The position numbers were made by a program, and so were the translations under genes. Below the pieces are notes generated by a model, which did not search any database, had not been told where the DNA came from, and saw only the letters and a list, made by a program, of their open reading frames with translations. From positions 171,176 through 235,175 of the forward strand of contig BDIU01000097.1 of the NCBI GenBank assembly GCA_002118135.1: 64,000 nt of DNA, read 5' to 3'. Numbering within the stretch: the stretch's first letter is position 1; each line of letters starts with the position of its first letter. This DNA comes from Trebouxia sp. TZW2008 (taxonomy: Eukaryota > Chlorophyta > Trebouxiophyceae > Trebouxiales > Trebouxiaceae). This document shows positions 24,801 through 33,315 of the stretch, piece by piece.

Positions 24801-27800
24801 GTGTTCAGGGACCGTAGTCCTTGCACAGTCTTTGCTGCACAAACACTAGCTTTTGGCATATTTCGTTGGTAAGTCCCGTCTCTATCGCACTGGGGGCAGA
24901 CACTTGGCAATGTCTGTTGATTGTTGGTGCAGGTGGAGGAAGAGTTGCGGCAGGAGCTGGCCAATCTGGTCTCAGAGCAGGAGGGTGCTGCTGAAAGGCA
25001 TGCATTGGAGATCGCCAATCTGCAAGGTAGTATCCTGTCTCTTGCTTGAGCTTCCTTGTTACAGAGAAAGCAGCAATGACTACGTGGCCAGAACGCTGCC
25101 ATGGGTTCTTTAGACAGTGGTCAACAGTGTTCATATCAGCAGATGCATGCTTGGTTTGTGATGCTTGGCGTGGCAAGTGTGCATGTACACACTGTTAAAA
25201 CTATGATCACAACTGTGCACTTCAAAGTGGCTGTGCACTTTGAACTGCACTAAACATGCAGGTGTTGTTTTCATGCACAGCATAACAGTGCAGAATTTGT
25301 GTTGGGCCTCTGCATGGCTGAGAATGCTTTTCCTGCTAAGACAACAAGTTTCAAATCGCATGGCACCTTGCGCCTAATTGATTTTGTGTCTGGATATCAT
25401 CTCCTGTTTGCACGCAACCTCTGCTAACAAGTGTCATCTTGCTCCAGGGTATCTGCAGGAGCAGCTGTCAGCAGCAACTGCCAAGTCAACCAACCAGGCA
25501 GACCAAGTCCAGTCCTTGACTCAGCAGCTCACTGAGTCAGACAGCAAGCACTCAGAGCTGACTCAGAAGCTGGAGGAGCTGAAGGAGAAGCATGCCTGGC
25601 TGAACTCTGAGCACGAGCTGCTGCAGAGTCAGCAGGCCAGTAGGGCGGCTGACTCACCTCCAGGGTCACCTGCTAGGAAGGCCAAAGCTGCTGTTGAAGA
25701 GCTGGATGAGCTAAGGTCAAATCAATAATATGGCCTCCTTGCATCCCTGCCATGAATTCACAGCTTGGGATTAAGCCCTGACTGGCTGCTGACTTTTGCC
25801 TTTGATCACCTGGCGTGACAAATGGCTAGCCAATGTGTGCTATGGCATCTTTAGAGATGCCCAGTACATACTGTCACACAGAAGACGTTTGGCTTCAACT
25901 GTGCAAAAGACATTGGTTTGATAGAAGGAAGGTGCAGATGTTTGGTTTCCCATGAAGGTCTGTGCATGTGCTGTCACCAGTTGCAAATGTGGAGCACCAA
26001 TAGCATGCATCTCTCCTGTGGAGCTATCTGCAGACAGTTGGTGCGGTTGATGCAGACCCATGTTGGTAGCTTTGGAAGAGCACATCTACAGCTATTGCAG
26101 ACAGCAGTCAAGGTGGTCTTTCAAAGCCACCAGTTCAACGACTCACAAACACGACACCTGGTGCATGGCAAAATAGCAGCAGCAAACTAGTGCATCCTAG
26201 AATTGTCACAGTTGCTGCAGACAGTAGGCTTAACGCTCTTTGGAACTTCGGGTTCACTAGTCATGCATGGTGTGTATCTTGGGACAAGCAGCTATGCAGT
26301 TGACTACTATGCAGCTGGCGCATTGTTGAGTTGTTGCCGTCATGGTGGACAGTAGCTCTGGTACTGTCTCAGGTTCTCAAAAGCACAGACTGAGGGAAAT
26401 CTCATGGTTTGCAGGGCTAAGACAGCAGCAGCAGATCAGCGCATCTTGGAACTTGAGGAGTCTGTGAGCCAGCTGCAGGAGAGTGAGGCCACCGCCACCG
26501 CAGCTGTGGCGGAGCACATGGCTGCCAGGGCTCAGCAGACGGAGCGCATCAAGAAGGCTAAGGCTGGAGGAGCTAAGGGTAAGTCTGCTGTCCCAAGGTG
26601 GCATGCCTCAATGACACAGTCACTGTTAGCAAAAATTTGTAAAACTTTACAAGCTGTAGTGTTGCCGACATGAATGTTATTGTCAGGATGCGTGGCAAGG
26701 AGTCAATGGAGAAATCCTCTTCTCATGGTTTGCATGAGCCTACTGAGCTCAACTGAGTCTCAGTCAAGCAGTTTGCCCATGCCTTTTCAACACATCTGAG
26801 GATGCAAAAGCCGTTGCAGGGCTTGACTGGGCATTTGGTAGTGAGTCCGTTTGTCTGTCACAGGGTGTGTACACACGCTTTCTGGTGCATAGCAAAAATC
26901 CTTGATGTACCATCTGGCTTCTATGTTGTGACTTTGCTGTGTGCCTTGCAGTCAAGGTGATGTGACAACATCATCATAGGAGATTCTGAATGTCTGGAAT
27001 GCATTGCTGTCTCTGACCTGCTCTGTCTGTTGCGCTATGGCAGCTGCTACAGCTGACTAGACGTTGCAGGTTAGAGAGGTCAAGCTAGCAGGTGTTCAGG
27101 CTATGCCATTGAACACAGCTGAAGTAGCACACAGGGTACCTGAGATCAGAAGGATACTCAACATGTGCAAAACAGTACTCATTTGTGATGTACCATGTTA
27201 GGATGTACTTTGTTTCCTCATGGGACATGTCATTTCCTCTCGCTAGAAATAACTAATACTCAAGCTGGATCTACCAGTTGTTCTTGCAAGCAGCATGTTG
27301 TATGTAGAATGCTTTGTGGATGGTACAATGGATCATCACAATCTGTGTCTGTACCTGAGAACTGCCATGTTCTGTTGATCATGTTGCAGTCAGGTCGTGA
27401 CTGGTCATACCTAGCACTTACATGCAATGCTCATGTCACGTTGGGTTCTGCAGGTCTGCCTGTCATTACAGCAGAGCGTGAGGAGGCCATCCTACGTGCT
27501 GACAAGGCAGAGCTGGAGCTTCGCACACTTACAGCTCAGCACATTGCCTTGAGACAAAAGCTGGAGACCTTACCCTCAGCTGCCGCCAGCCCCCTTGAGG
27601 ACCCCAAGACAGCCCCGACCCACCCCAGCAGCGACTCATCCCCAGACCAGGTCCCAGAGTCCCCTTCTGCTTCTTCACAGCAGACCAGCACAGAAGCGCT
27701 CAGCGCTCAGATCCGTGAGCTGACTCAGCAGGTCGAGGCAGCAGCAGTCACAACGTCCACTCTGGAGACGGACTTGGTTGGTCAGCGCTCTGAAGTTGCT

Positions 27801-30800
27801 GCTGTGCGTGCTGAGCTTTCAAGTTCAAAGGCAGCTCTGGGCACTGAGCTGGCCTTGCTCACTGAGCAGACAGAAGCGTCGGCTAGGGACAATGCAGAGT
27901 TGACTCAGCAGCTTCAGCAGGCCAACTCAGAGAGTGAGCGTCTCACTCAGCAAGCTAAGCAGTTGAGCAGTGAGGTTGCTGAGGCCACTCAGAGGGCTGA
28001 GTCATCACAGGCCGAGCATGACATGCTTTCAGAGCGTGCTCAGCAGCTTGAGTCTAAGCTGGCTGAGTCAACTCGGGAGGCTGAGGCTCTGAGTGCTGAG
28101 AAGGACAGCCTGGCAGGGCAGGTTGGAGTGCTGCTTGCCAGGGCAGGACAGGACGCTGCAGCTGAAGAAGAGCTGCAGACTCTGAAGCAGCAGCTGCAGG
28201 AGCAGCAGCACAGGATGCAGGAGCTGGAAGCAGAAGCTCAACAGAGCTTTGATGAGTTCACTGCAAAAGAGGAGGTAAGACACAACACGCACGAGTCGTT
28301 CATGCATCAATTGCAAGCGTCCAGGCTTCTTGCACCTTGCCTTTAGCCAGAAGCCGTCCAAGACTTTGCTGTGAACAGCAGAAGTCAGGACACACCGAAT
28401 CTGTACTGATGATGCAGCAATTGAAAGCACAATCTCAGCAGACGCTTGTCATCTGTGACCTGCTGTTAGGCTGGACAAATTGCACAGCTCTGGTGTGGGG
28501 ATGTCTCAGCAAAGAGGATGTGCCATGTCTTCCTTGGCCAGGGCATATCGCACAAAAGAGTCTAGAGTCAGTCTCTGTCAAATGAGGAGGGTTGACACCA
28601 TCAAGTTTGTGCTACTCATGCGTTCGCTGAAAGCAGTCTTATCAGGGGCTTGTCATGTCATACTTCCTCTTTGGCTGAACAAAATCTCACAGCTCTGCTG
28701 TGGGACTTCTCAGCAAAAGCGGACACCCTATCAGTGGAATCCTCAGAGCTTTGACAATTTATCTGTCAAAGATCTGGTTTTGTGCAAACAATCCTTGGTT
28801 GCATGCGCATTAGAGGACAGAAAAGCTCAGCAGAGGCCTGTCATGTCCCACCTTCTCTTTTGGCTGAGAAATTGTTACGTCTCTTCTGTGAGCCCTTCTT
28901 TCGCTGAGGAAACCTCACAGCTGAGCCCTGAGGCATTTTTTGCTGAAAAGCATGTAAATCCTAAACAAGCCTATTTTCAATCATGATCCAATGGAAAGCA
29001 AACAAACAGCAGATGCTTGTCACAACTTATCTCTTCTTTTGCTGAATCCTTTCTCACAGCTGAGCTTTGAGAACCGTTCAGCAAAAGATGAGGTAGGGCA
29101 CAAACACGTGTCTGCTGCTTGTGAGAGGTGTTGCTACCTTTGTGCATGCAGGCACAGCCAAAAATACAATGCCCACTCCGGCTTTCTTGTGATTGTTGAT
29201 GCTGTTGTCCAGAACATGGCCCAACAGTCCATTGAACATGCTTTGAACTCAACTGGTCTTGGTGTGATGCAGGAATGCAGCAGGCTGGAGGGACAGCTGG
29301 AAGCAGCCCTGCAGGCCATTTCTCAGCGGCCCTCCTCAGAGGAATTGGACAGGATGCGTGATGAGCTGGCGACTACCTCAGACCAGCTGATCTCCTCCCA
29401 AGATGCTGTACAGCAGCTGCAGTTTGACCTCAAGGTATGATCAGTTGCTGCGTTTTGACACAACAATCACGCCTGAGTGCTATTCTGTGTGTGACATGGG
29501 GTTGCAGTTGCACACTTGAGCATAGCATATTATGACTGCCATGTACAACACCAAGCCTGTAACAAAAGTACAGTCTGCATCAAAATGCGTCATGACTGCG
29601 ACAATGGGTCGAGAGTTGTTCATCACACAGCAAAGCGTGCTGTTGGACAAAGTGCTCTAGTTTCACACTACCGCTGTATGTCTGTTCCGCATTTCTCTCC
29701 TGGCTGTCCTCACACCATCTGTTGTGGTGTACAGGAGCAGAAGGACTTGCAGGCAGAGGCTGGAGACAGGGCTACTGCACTCAGCGCAGAGCTGGAGGGC
29801 TCCGAAGCCACAGCAGCCAGGCTGCAGCAAGAATGCAGTGCTCAGGCGGATGAGGTGCGGCATCAGCTGCAGCGCCAGCAGGCCGCCACTGCTCAGGTAA
29901 GCATAGCTGCTGCCTTGTTTGCTTTGGTGTTTTGTTCACTGTCACTGTGCGTTGTCATAAGCAAAGCTATCAGCTGCAGCGCCAGCAGGCCGCCACTGCC
30001 CAGGTAAGCCTGCAACATGCAGTCAGTTTGGTGCATGTTCTAAAGAAATGATGTTGGCAACGCCTGCATAATAATTGCAGGGGCATCCTCGAGGAGTCAT
30101 GGTGCAATTTGCCAGCACAGTACATTGTTAATATCGCATTTTGTAAGATTGCATCTGGATGTACAGGTGCGATGCAAGTATTGGCTGCAGGCGTACGCGG
30201 GTATGTACAAACAAATTAGCTTTTTGTTTTGCTAGCACTGCATTTGGACTCACAAATCAAACACAAATGTTTGTCACTAGTACTGCAAACAGCTCGTGAA
30301 GACTTGATTGTTTACTGCAGGTGCAGGGTGAATTGGCTAGGACATCAGCTCTTGTGGATGAGCTGAGGTCTGAGTTGGCAGCGGCTGAGGCTGACAGGGA
30401 TGAGCTGGTGTACCACCTGTCCCCCAAGAAGCCTCCCCGGCCCCCTGGCTCCCCTGCCCCCAAGGCCACAGCTGACCAGCTCAGGGCTGCACTAAAGGTG
30501 CCACTACCCGTCCCCTTGTCAGATCAAGACATGCTGCATGCATACATACTGAGGAGCCTCAGCTCAAGTCGTTCTTGCTGTAGCAGTATCATGCCATGTT
30601 TCTGGGCAAGGTGCTTGCTGTCTGTTGTTTGCGTGGTGTTGGCACCTTGAGCAGATCAATCTTTCCTTCTCTTTCCTGATGCAGCAGTGATGACGTTGCA
30701 GCCTTTTTCTTGCATAGTGCTCATTGCGTGGTGCTTGTCTGATTCATGTTGATTGCATTGCAGGCTGCACGGTCTCAGGCAACAGGGCTGGAGGCATCTG

Positions 30801-32547
30801 CCAGGCAGGAGATGCAGGGAGCTGATGAGGCTTTCATGCTCCTTGGAACCGCCAACAGCACGGTGAGCACTGCGCCACTGCTGCTGAGCACTATCACCTG
30901 CACTTGTGAAGCTGACTGCAGCAGAAGCATTGCTCCACTGAGTGCCTGATGACTCAGTGGCTATTAATGTGTGATTTTTCCTCTTGGCCATAGCTGATGA
31001 GGCCTTCATGCTCTTTCGCACGGCCAACAGCACTGTGAGCAACCCTACATCCTGCATATTGCTTCACTGCAATACTGTCTGACACTGTCATCTGCATGTG
31101 TACTGCTTGCTGCAATGGCAGCATGGGGAGCTGTATGAGCAAAGCATGGCTTGATGGCTTCATGTCAAAGCTTCCATTGCACATGGGCTTTGAGATCAGC
31201 TTTTCTCATATCTCATGGCAGTAGAGCTCTGTCAGCTGCTGTGACAGACAGCCTTCCCTCTCTGCTTTAAATTGATACGTCAGATGTCTCGCATACACTT
31301 TGCCAACTGTGCTGCGAGCCTGCGAAGCGAGTGAACCCCTGCCAGCATTGTGGATTCTGCAAGTCAGCACAACTGCTTGGGGGCCATGTGTCAGCTTATA
31401 GTTGGTTTCCTTCACTGGGGTACACTGCTGCTGATGGACATCAACTGTGCTGACTGTTGCTGTGTATCACCCTGTTGTCTGTGGGTGCAGATTGCTTTGT
31501 ATCAGAGCGTTCTGGCTGAGAATGGCATTGATGCCAGCTTCCTGGCTAGCCTAGCTGAGGCCGAGGCCGATGAGGAAGAAGATGAGGAGGAGGAAGAAGA
31601 TGAGGAGGAGGAAGAAGATGAGGAGGATGCCTTGTCAGAGGCAAGCAGCATGGTTGCTGATGTGGAGATAGCATCAACTGGCAGTGCAGTTGCAGGTCAG
31701 CTTGAAGCAGCCTCTCAAGCTACACACAAAGTAGCTTGCTTGCTGCATTGCCACATGTCATGCAGTTTGTTACTACAAGGTCTTGCTGAAGCGGTGACAC
31801 TGCTGCTGCTACCTGATCACGCGCTGCTTCAGTTTCCTTGTTTCCTTGGCTGTTGCTTTTCATGTACTGCCATTTCATGCCTACGGCTGCTATCTAGAGC
31901 GAGGTGGACCGTGCGCGTGCATTTGGCCTCAGCTGCAAGCTGTGACTACAAGGCTCTCATAGCCATCACTGCCACGTGGAGCTGCCCGACCTGCCTCCTG
32001 GTATGAATTCAAGATGTGAACATGCTACAACTGATTGATGTCTTTATGGCTATTGAGCTGAAGATACTTCGATTGCCTTGCAGATGACGCTGCACCTGAA
32101 GTAAGTGGTGACTTGCACACCCCACTTGACAGTGAGCAGCCAGACAGCGCCGAGCTGCATGCTTTCACCAGTGCTAGGGAGCAAGAAGAAGAGCTTCTCC
32201 AGTCTAGCAGTCATCTATCACAGCCTGTAGAAGAGCAGGACGAAGCCTTGAGAGTGGACACATGGCTTGAGGAGGCTGACAATGCCACTGAGCACTTGTC
32301 AGCTAGCCAGACAGGGCAACAGTCTGGGCAGAATATGTGGGACATGGATAGTCCTACTGTCTCAGCTGACAATGCTCAGATTGACGAGCCGGCTGTTCAG
32401 ATCTCTGCCAGCCCTGTCCCTCATACTATCCCCTTTATGTCCTCATCACCCCCTGCCCGTCCTCAGCAATTGTCATTTGATACTTGGGGCAAAGGTGGAC
32501 AGACTGAAGCAGAGGGCTGGGATGACGATGATGACTACTTTGCTTAG
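896..32547 (+). CDS. Giant Sec16-like / coiled-coil scaffold protein, 26 exons, 5' end outside window
   Basis: Exons (phase-consistent, GT-AG): 896-981, 2520-2625, 4123-4285, 5716-6152, 6374-6536, 7917-8071, 11198-11357, 11846-12393, 13641-13788, 16171-16409, 17327-17487, 18519-18796, 19482-19732, 21817-22290, 23204-23402, 23765-24381, 24933-25026, 25448-25715, 26415-26578, 27454-28274, 29273-29434, 29735-29896, 30321-30497, 30764-30862, 31491-31695, 32084-32547 (TAG). They sum to 6801 nt, exactly 2267 codons. The starts of 17327 and 19482 have in-frame alternatives (17315, 19500). The first block resembles the C-terminal part of COPII scaffold Sec16; the rest is low complexity, acidic Trp motifs and coiled coil. 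The overall layout suits a membrane-trafficking or tethering scaffold, but that is inference. It may be two genes read as one, although no phase break supports a split. Introns are packed with duplicated splice junctions. The ORF ends in an acidic, aromatic tail. Confidence 0.72.
945..1690 (+). repeat. Donor-side junction array of exon 896-981
   Basis: About five degenerate copies of the exon end plus the first 60-80 intron bases follow the exon. Each has an aagaaggcc-like or caagtcc-like coding part, the donor ggaag|gta (981, 1100, 1484 are clearest), then ctgctgtgatat(a/t)tg and ctatgcat...tgatgt/ctggtgttctacttctccc. Units are roughly 110-140 bp. With the array at 1-895, both ends of one exon have been amplified outward. 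Confidence 0.75.
1890..2519 (+). repeat. Acceptor-side junction array of exon 2520-2625
   Basis: Copies of tgcag|ctctgagg..gagacaagtagcagtgggccacc occur near 1920, 2050, 2185 and 2328 before the real exon at 2520. Unit length is about 130-190 bp. The copy at 2328 still encodes SSEGKASSSGPPPATIG in the correct frame but has no donor before a stop. Confidence 0.8.
3330..4122 (+). repeat. Acceptor-side junction array of exon 4123-4285
   Basis: Five units of about 130-160 bp (starting near 3365, 3525, 3660, 3840 and 3985) contain ctttgtg(t)gcag|gcagcaaa(c/g).., a stretch ending cttggcag, and a G-rich tail. The real exon at 4123 begins cag|acagccaactcagctgctgtc, a diverged version of the same start. 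G-runs at about 3748-3778, 3898-3945 and 4045-4097 arise from the unit tails. Confidence 0.75.
4322..4385 (+). repeat. Donor-side copy of exon 4123-4285
   Basis: The bases from about 4330 repeat the exon segment ctctacccc(c)tttgctacagt(t/g)gc and the following cacttctgatag found at 4203-4245. It lies 40 bp after the exon's donor. A single decayed copy; part of the same pattern seen at other exons of this gene. Confidence 0.65.
4850..4953. repeat. Intronic foldback, about 48-bp arms
   Basis: 4850-4897 and 4904-4953 are imperfect inverted repeats with only 6 bases between them. Uninterrupted paired blocks include TGCTGTTCACA (11) and CTATGACAGCAA (12), and the arms close with GAGGTA. Transcribed as part of the pre-mRNA, it would form a long hairpin of the type processed into small RNAs. 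It may instead be a foldback element or an inverted duplication. Confidence 0.75.
5225..5715 (+). repeat. Acceptor-side junction array of exon 5716-6152
   Basis: The exon start atcacttgtcaacaaacagcgcaaaccctgagga is echoed near 5245 (cgccaacacagaggagtcaa), 5400-5455 (ctggtcaacatctgacgccaacc.tgaggggtca) and 5570-5630 (cctgaagccaacactgaggagtcaa followed by catctcctac). Each copy is preceded by a ctgcagg- or tgatgcaggca-like tract. Units are about 160-180 bp. Confidence 0.7.
5716..6152 (+). other. Exon with DAFGGG tandem peptide repeats
   Basis: This exon begins with two nucleotides that complete an Asp codon after exon 4123-4285. It contains at least six units of the type (D/E)(A/T)FGGG separated by 8-16 residues, several with the spacer STAMED or STAVDD, encoded by near-identical segments of about 51 bp between about 5870 and 6000. 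Acidic-Phe-Gly-Gly motifs of this kind occur as ear-domain ligands in clathrin-adaptor accessory proteins, and FG repeats occur in nucleoporins. The acidic flanks favour the first comparison, but no partner can be shown. Confidence 0.55.
7168..7234. repeat. Intronic foldback near 7.2 kb
   Basis: Arms 7168-7196 and 7207-7234 pair with a 10-base loop (ATACCAGCA(A)GGGCA at the base, TTCAAAA near the loop). It sits in the 1.38-kb intron 6537-7916, which otherwise contains degenerate gcgcaacaa repeats (6738, 6800, 6890) and a gtggt simple repeat near 7871-7887. Confidence 0.7.
7353..7484. repeat. Intronic foldback, 40-bp arms, near 7.4 kb
   Basis: Arms 7353-7392 and 7445-7484 are inverted copies sharing GAAAGCAAAGTCTG and GGCTTGCC blocks, separated by a 52-base loop. 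It is the second hairpin in the same intron. The geometry resembles a plant or algal miRNA precursor or a small foldback element. Confidence 0.75.
7917..11357 (+). other. Trp/Tyr-rich module split over exons 7917-8071 and 11198-11357
   Basis: Across the 3.1-kb intron the protein reads GFDWQALMETGQKWRDHGY, then VRGFLVDYGVDLQVYDYW, LWRYYPEWIVWW, and a Gln-rich tail. Eight tryptophans and eight tyrosines fall within about 65 residues, in an otherwise disordered protein, so this is likely a small folded or membrane-associated module. I recognise no family. The intron between the two exons is full of decayed copies of the start of the second exon. Confidence 0.5.
8255..11197 (+). repeat. Long acceptor-side junction array of exon 11198-11357
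   Basis: More than ten copies of aatgcag|gt(g)aggggctggctagcagactatggcg recur (8273, 8535, 8730, 8980, 9238, 9505, 9748, 10008, 10555, 10822, 11000) before the real exon at 11198. Most units are 200-270 bp and include the flanking catgaatgaat and ctgcattgtgcatca intron motifs. The copies nearest the exon extend deepest into it: those near 10,600, 10,890 and 11,085 still show tatgactgttggctgg-like sequence, matching the exon's YDYWLW codons. Confidence 0.8.
11415..11480 (+). repeat. Donor-side copy of exon 11198-11357
   Basis: The segment aggagcagctgccggaatctggccagcctgtagctggctcat repeats the exon end (11316-11357), about 105 bases downstream, and keeps QEQLPE..QPVAGS-like codons. The intron 11358-11845 holds nothing else recognisable. 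Confidence 0.7.
12334..12700 (+). repeat. 117/118-bp tandem copies of exon 11846-12393 donor junction
   Basis: The exon's last 60 bases plus the first 58 intron bases (12334-12450) are repeated at 12451-12568 and 12569-12686, with a weaker fourth copy up to about 12735. Spacings are 117 and 118 bp, and the copies are about 90% alike, making this one of the youngest arrays. Every unit keeps NPVFGDLLASPEQP(T/A)E codons and the donor gag|gtgactttt, so several donors could in principle be used. Confidence 0.85.
12700..13070. repeat. Inverted copies of the same junction unit
   Basis: The core gtgacctgcttgcgtctc appears as its reverse complement near 12767-12785, 12990-13005 and 13040-13056, while direct forms lie at 12712-12730 and 12850-12865. 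12711-12798 can fold on itself. The array has therefore spread in both orientations, which simple slippage does not explain. Confidence 0.65.
13175..13640 (+). repeat. Acceptor-side junction array of exon 13641-13788
   Basis: Copies of (t/c)gcag|gctggtgtctcagggcg.ac..cccagaggcagccagcc occur near 13186, 13414, 13518 and at the real exon. The last two are about 123 bp apart and clearly alike, and the earlier ones are more diverged. A (tcaa)n tract lies at 13216-13232. Confidence 0.75.
14770..16170 (+). repeat. Acceptor-side junction array of exon 16171-16409
   Basis: The junction (gctgcag|gaaagctgccctgggatgcattgtctgagtcatc...gaagactgaagctgggcctg) is repeated in whole or part near 14775, 15115, 15225, 15345, 15780 and 15928. 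Units end with a shared intron tract (gagtagcaa(c/g)catgactg..a.attg) and vary from 140 to 280 bp. Only the final copy keeps an open frame. Confidence 0.75.
16530..16960 (+). repeat. Donor-side junction array of exon 16171-16409
   Basis: Segments near 16560-16660 and 16865-16945 repeat the exon end ctggcagactcc..tttggcaccaaagagatggctgagcgcct(t/c)cag|gt. The copy at 16590-16635 preserves the 26-base stretch around ggtaccaaagagatggctgagcgcc almost exactly and retains a gt. The copy at 16740-16850 is barely visible. Confidence 0.75.
20199..20319. repeat. Intronic foldback, about 55-bp arms, near 20.2 kb
   Basis: Arms 20199-20254 and 20265-20319 are inverted copies with a 10-base loop. They share CTGCAGGC, ACACCTA, TGCAA.GAAT and CCTGG.AGGCA blocks with few mismatches. 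It lies in the 2.1-kb intron 19733-21816. This is the longest and best-paired of the hairpins. Confidence 0.8.
20940..21810 (+). repeat. Acceptor-side junction array of exon 21817-22290
   Basis: Four units of about 200-220 bp start near 20950, 21140, 21350 and 21555. Each contains tg(t)gacagca(t/c)gc(a/g)gcag...aacaa(g/c)..gctgttg(c/t)cttt followed by gctgatgcc(g/t)gccctgtct.gaa.gcaacagct. The unit's first half is a diverged form of the exon start (gtgcag|atctc..gactgttgccatg). Confidence 0.65.
22512..22642. repeat. Intronic foldback, 32-bp arms, near 22.6 kb
   Basis: Arms 22512-22544 and 22611-22642 pair with about four mismatches in 32 positions (blocks GGCTAGAT, GCGCTTGCAGAA and AAGAG). 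The 66-base loop contains a smaller ttgaagag/ctcttcaa stem. It lies in intron 22291-23203. Confidence 0.75.
22926..23203 (+). repeat. Acceptor-side junction copies of exon 23204-23402
   Basis: Copies of tg(t)gcag|.catcctc(t/g)a.cg.(g)gttg(c/a)tgatg.tgagc...cagc.ggct start at 22928 and 23065, followed by the true exon at 23204. Spacing is 137-139 bp. The first copy keeps an open frame of about 50 codons but lacks a donor. Confidence 0.75.
28380..29130 (+). repeat. Donor-side junction array of exon 27454-28274
   Basis: The exon end plus donor (caacagagctttgatgagttcactgcaaaagaggag|gtaagacacaac) is echoed near 28410, 28495, 28690, 28900 and 29060. The last copy (acagctgagctttgagaaccgttcagcaaaagatgag|gtagggcacaaacacg) is the clearest. 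Intervening repeats read tg(t)cat..c(t)tcctctttggctgaa. Unit length is about 190-200 bp. Confidence 0.75.
29862..30009 (+). repeat. Recent 107-bp duplication of exon 29735-29896 donor junction
   Basis: 29862-29902 (34 exon bases, donor, six intron bases) recurs at 29969-30009 with one difference in 41 bases. The offset is 107 bp. This is the youngest junction copy in the window. It retains a good gtaagc donor, so transcripts might use either. Confidence 0.85.
30813..31045 (+). repeat. Donor-side copy of exon 30764-30862
   Basis: The segment agctgatgaggc(c/t)ttcatgctc(t)tt..(a/c)ac(g/c)gccaacagca(c)(t/g)gtgagca at about 30817-30870 recurs at 30992-31043, offset roughly 178 bp, with the donor conserved. 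A weaker echo lies near 31140-31190. Confidence 0.8.
31491..32547 (+). other. Acidic C-terminal tail of the giant protein
   Basis: Exon 31491-31695 encodes IALYQSVLAENGIDASFLA followed by about 25 almost pure Glu/Asp residues. After a 388-bp intron, exon 32084-32547 encodes an acidic Ser/Gln-rich stretch ending in GWDDDDDYFA and a TAG stop. A potential donor (GTAAGT) at 32099 lies inside the last exon, so a shorter splice form is possible. TGTAA sequences at about 32766 and 32792 could be algal-type polyadenylation signals. Confidence 0.65.
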
Positions 32548-33315
32548 TCAGCAGCCCACAACGTTCCAGACTCTGAAGTAAATGCTTGCTTTTCCACGAC
32601 GCTTGAGATCTGTCATTACTATTCCCCCATCGCTGTTGGCTTGAGAGATACACTCTGAGCACCATGCATTTTGGCATGCTGTGCTCGTGTTGTTGCAGTA
32701 GTGACCGTTGGGTCTTCTCACACATGTTTGAAAAAGTTCAAACACAATGTCATCGTTCAAGGCTAGTGTAAACGTATGACGCTGCTGTGTAAACATACAA
32801 CTCATGATCAAACCGGCACACTGGCCGAAGTGCTGCACCCAAATACGCGCCAAAACAGCAATCTCACAACATCATGTTACTATGCGCAACTGTGACGGCA
32901 CTATGATATCCAACGATGTCATGCAATCTGCAGCCAATAGTAACTGTTACTGATGATCGCAGCATGCCTGACTGGGCATGAATGTGGGTGTGCACCTGTG
33001 CAGTCGACGCAATGAGCTTGTGTCCACAACGCTGCAGAACCGACTCCAGTTGGCAGTAACAATTGGCAGACCATCTCGCTACCTCATGATTACAAGAGTT
33101 TGTGAGTATAACATGAAATGACACTGCCTTCAAACTGTACGAACTGCTTGTACGAACTGCGAATCACATACAAGAACACCAGCAATAGCAAATAAAAGAG
33201 CTGTTCTGGGCTAGTGGAAATACCTGACAGTACCTGCTTGGGGCCTGATACAAGCCAGTTGTACTACAAAACACCCTCGCAAGGCATGTATTGCACTGCA
33301 GCGCAAGATTGAAAC
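32548..33315. other. Convergent intergenic region, no gene
   Basis: It separates the stop codons of the giant gene and the alcohol dehydrogenase. I see possible TGTAA-type polyadenylation signals on both strands (32766 and 32792 on +; near 33090 on -) and a short direct repeat gtacgaactgc at 33138-33160. No ORF here has support. Confidence 0.5.

Larger units (their letters stand above)
23204..30862 (+). other. Long coiled-coil region over ten exons
   Basis: Exons 23204-23402, 23765-24381, 24933-25026, 25448-25715, 26415-26578, 27454-28274, 29273-29434, 29735-29896, 30321-30497 and 30764-30862 encode heptad-rich, Gln/Glu/Ala/Leu-dominated sequence without helix-breaking residues except for two Pro/Ser linkers (near 25640-25680 and 27575-27690) and a PKKPPRPPGSP segment near 30420-30470. 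Typical pieces are LKRQLERMEAELVQQKKHA and LEELTRSLAQKLATAEQET. The pattern matches golgins, tethers and similar rods. No motor, SMC or GRIP domain is visible. Confidence 0.75.

Noticed and set aside
23204..30862. Myosin, kinesin or SMC protein
   Set aside because: Only coiled coil is present; no motor, ATPase head or hinge is encoded in any exon.
1..32547. Introner elements or DNA transposons as the source of intron expansion
   Set aside because: Each intron has its own repeat derived from its own exon; I see no shared ends, terminal inverted repeats or target duplications.
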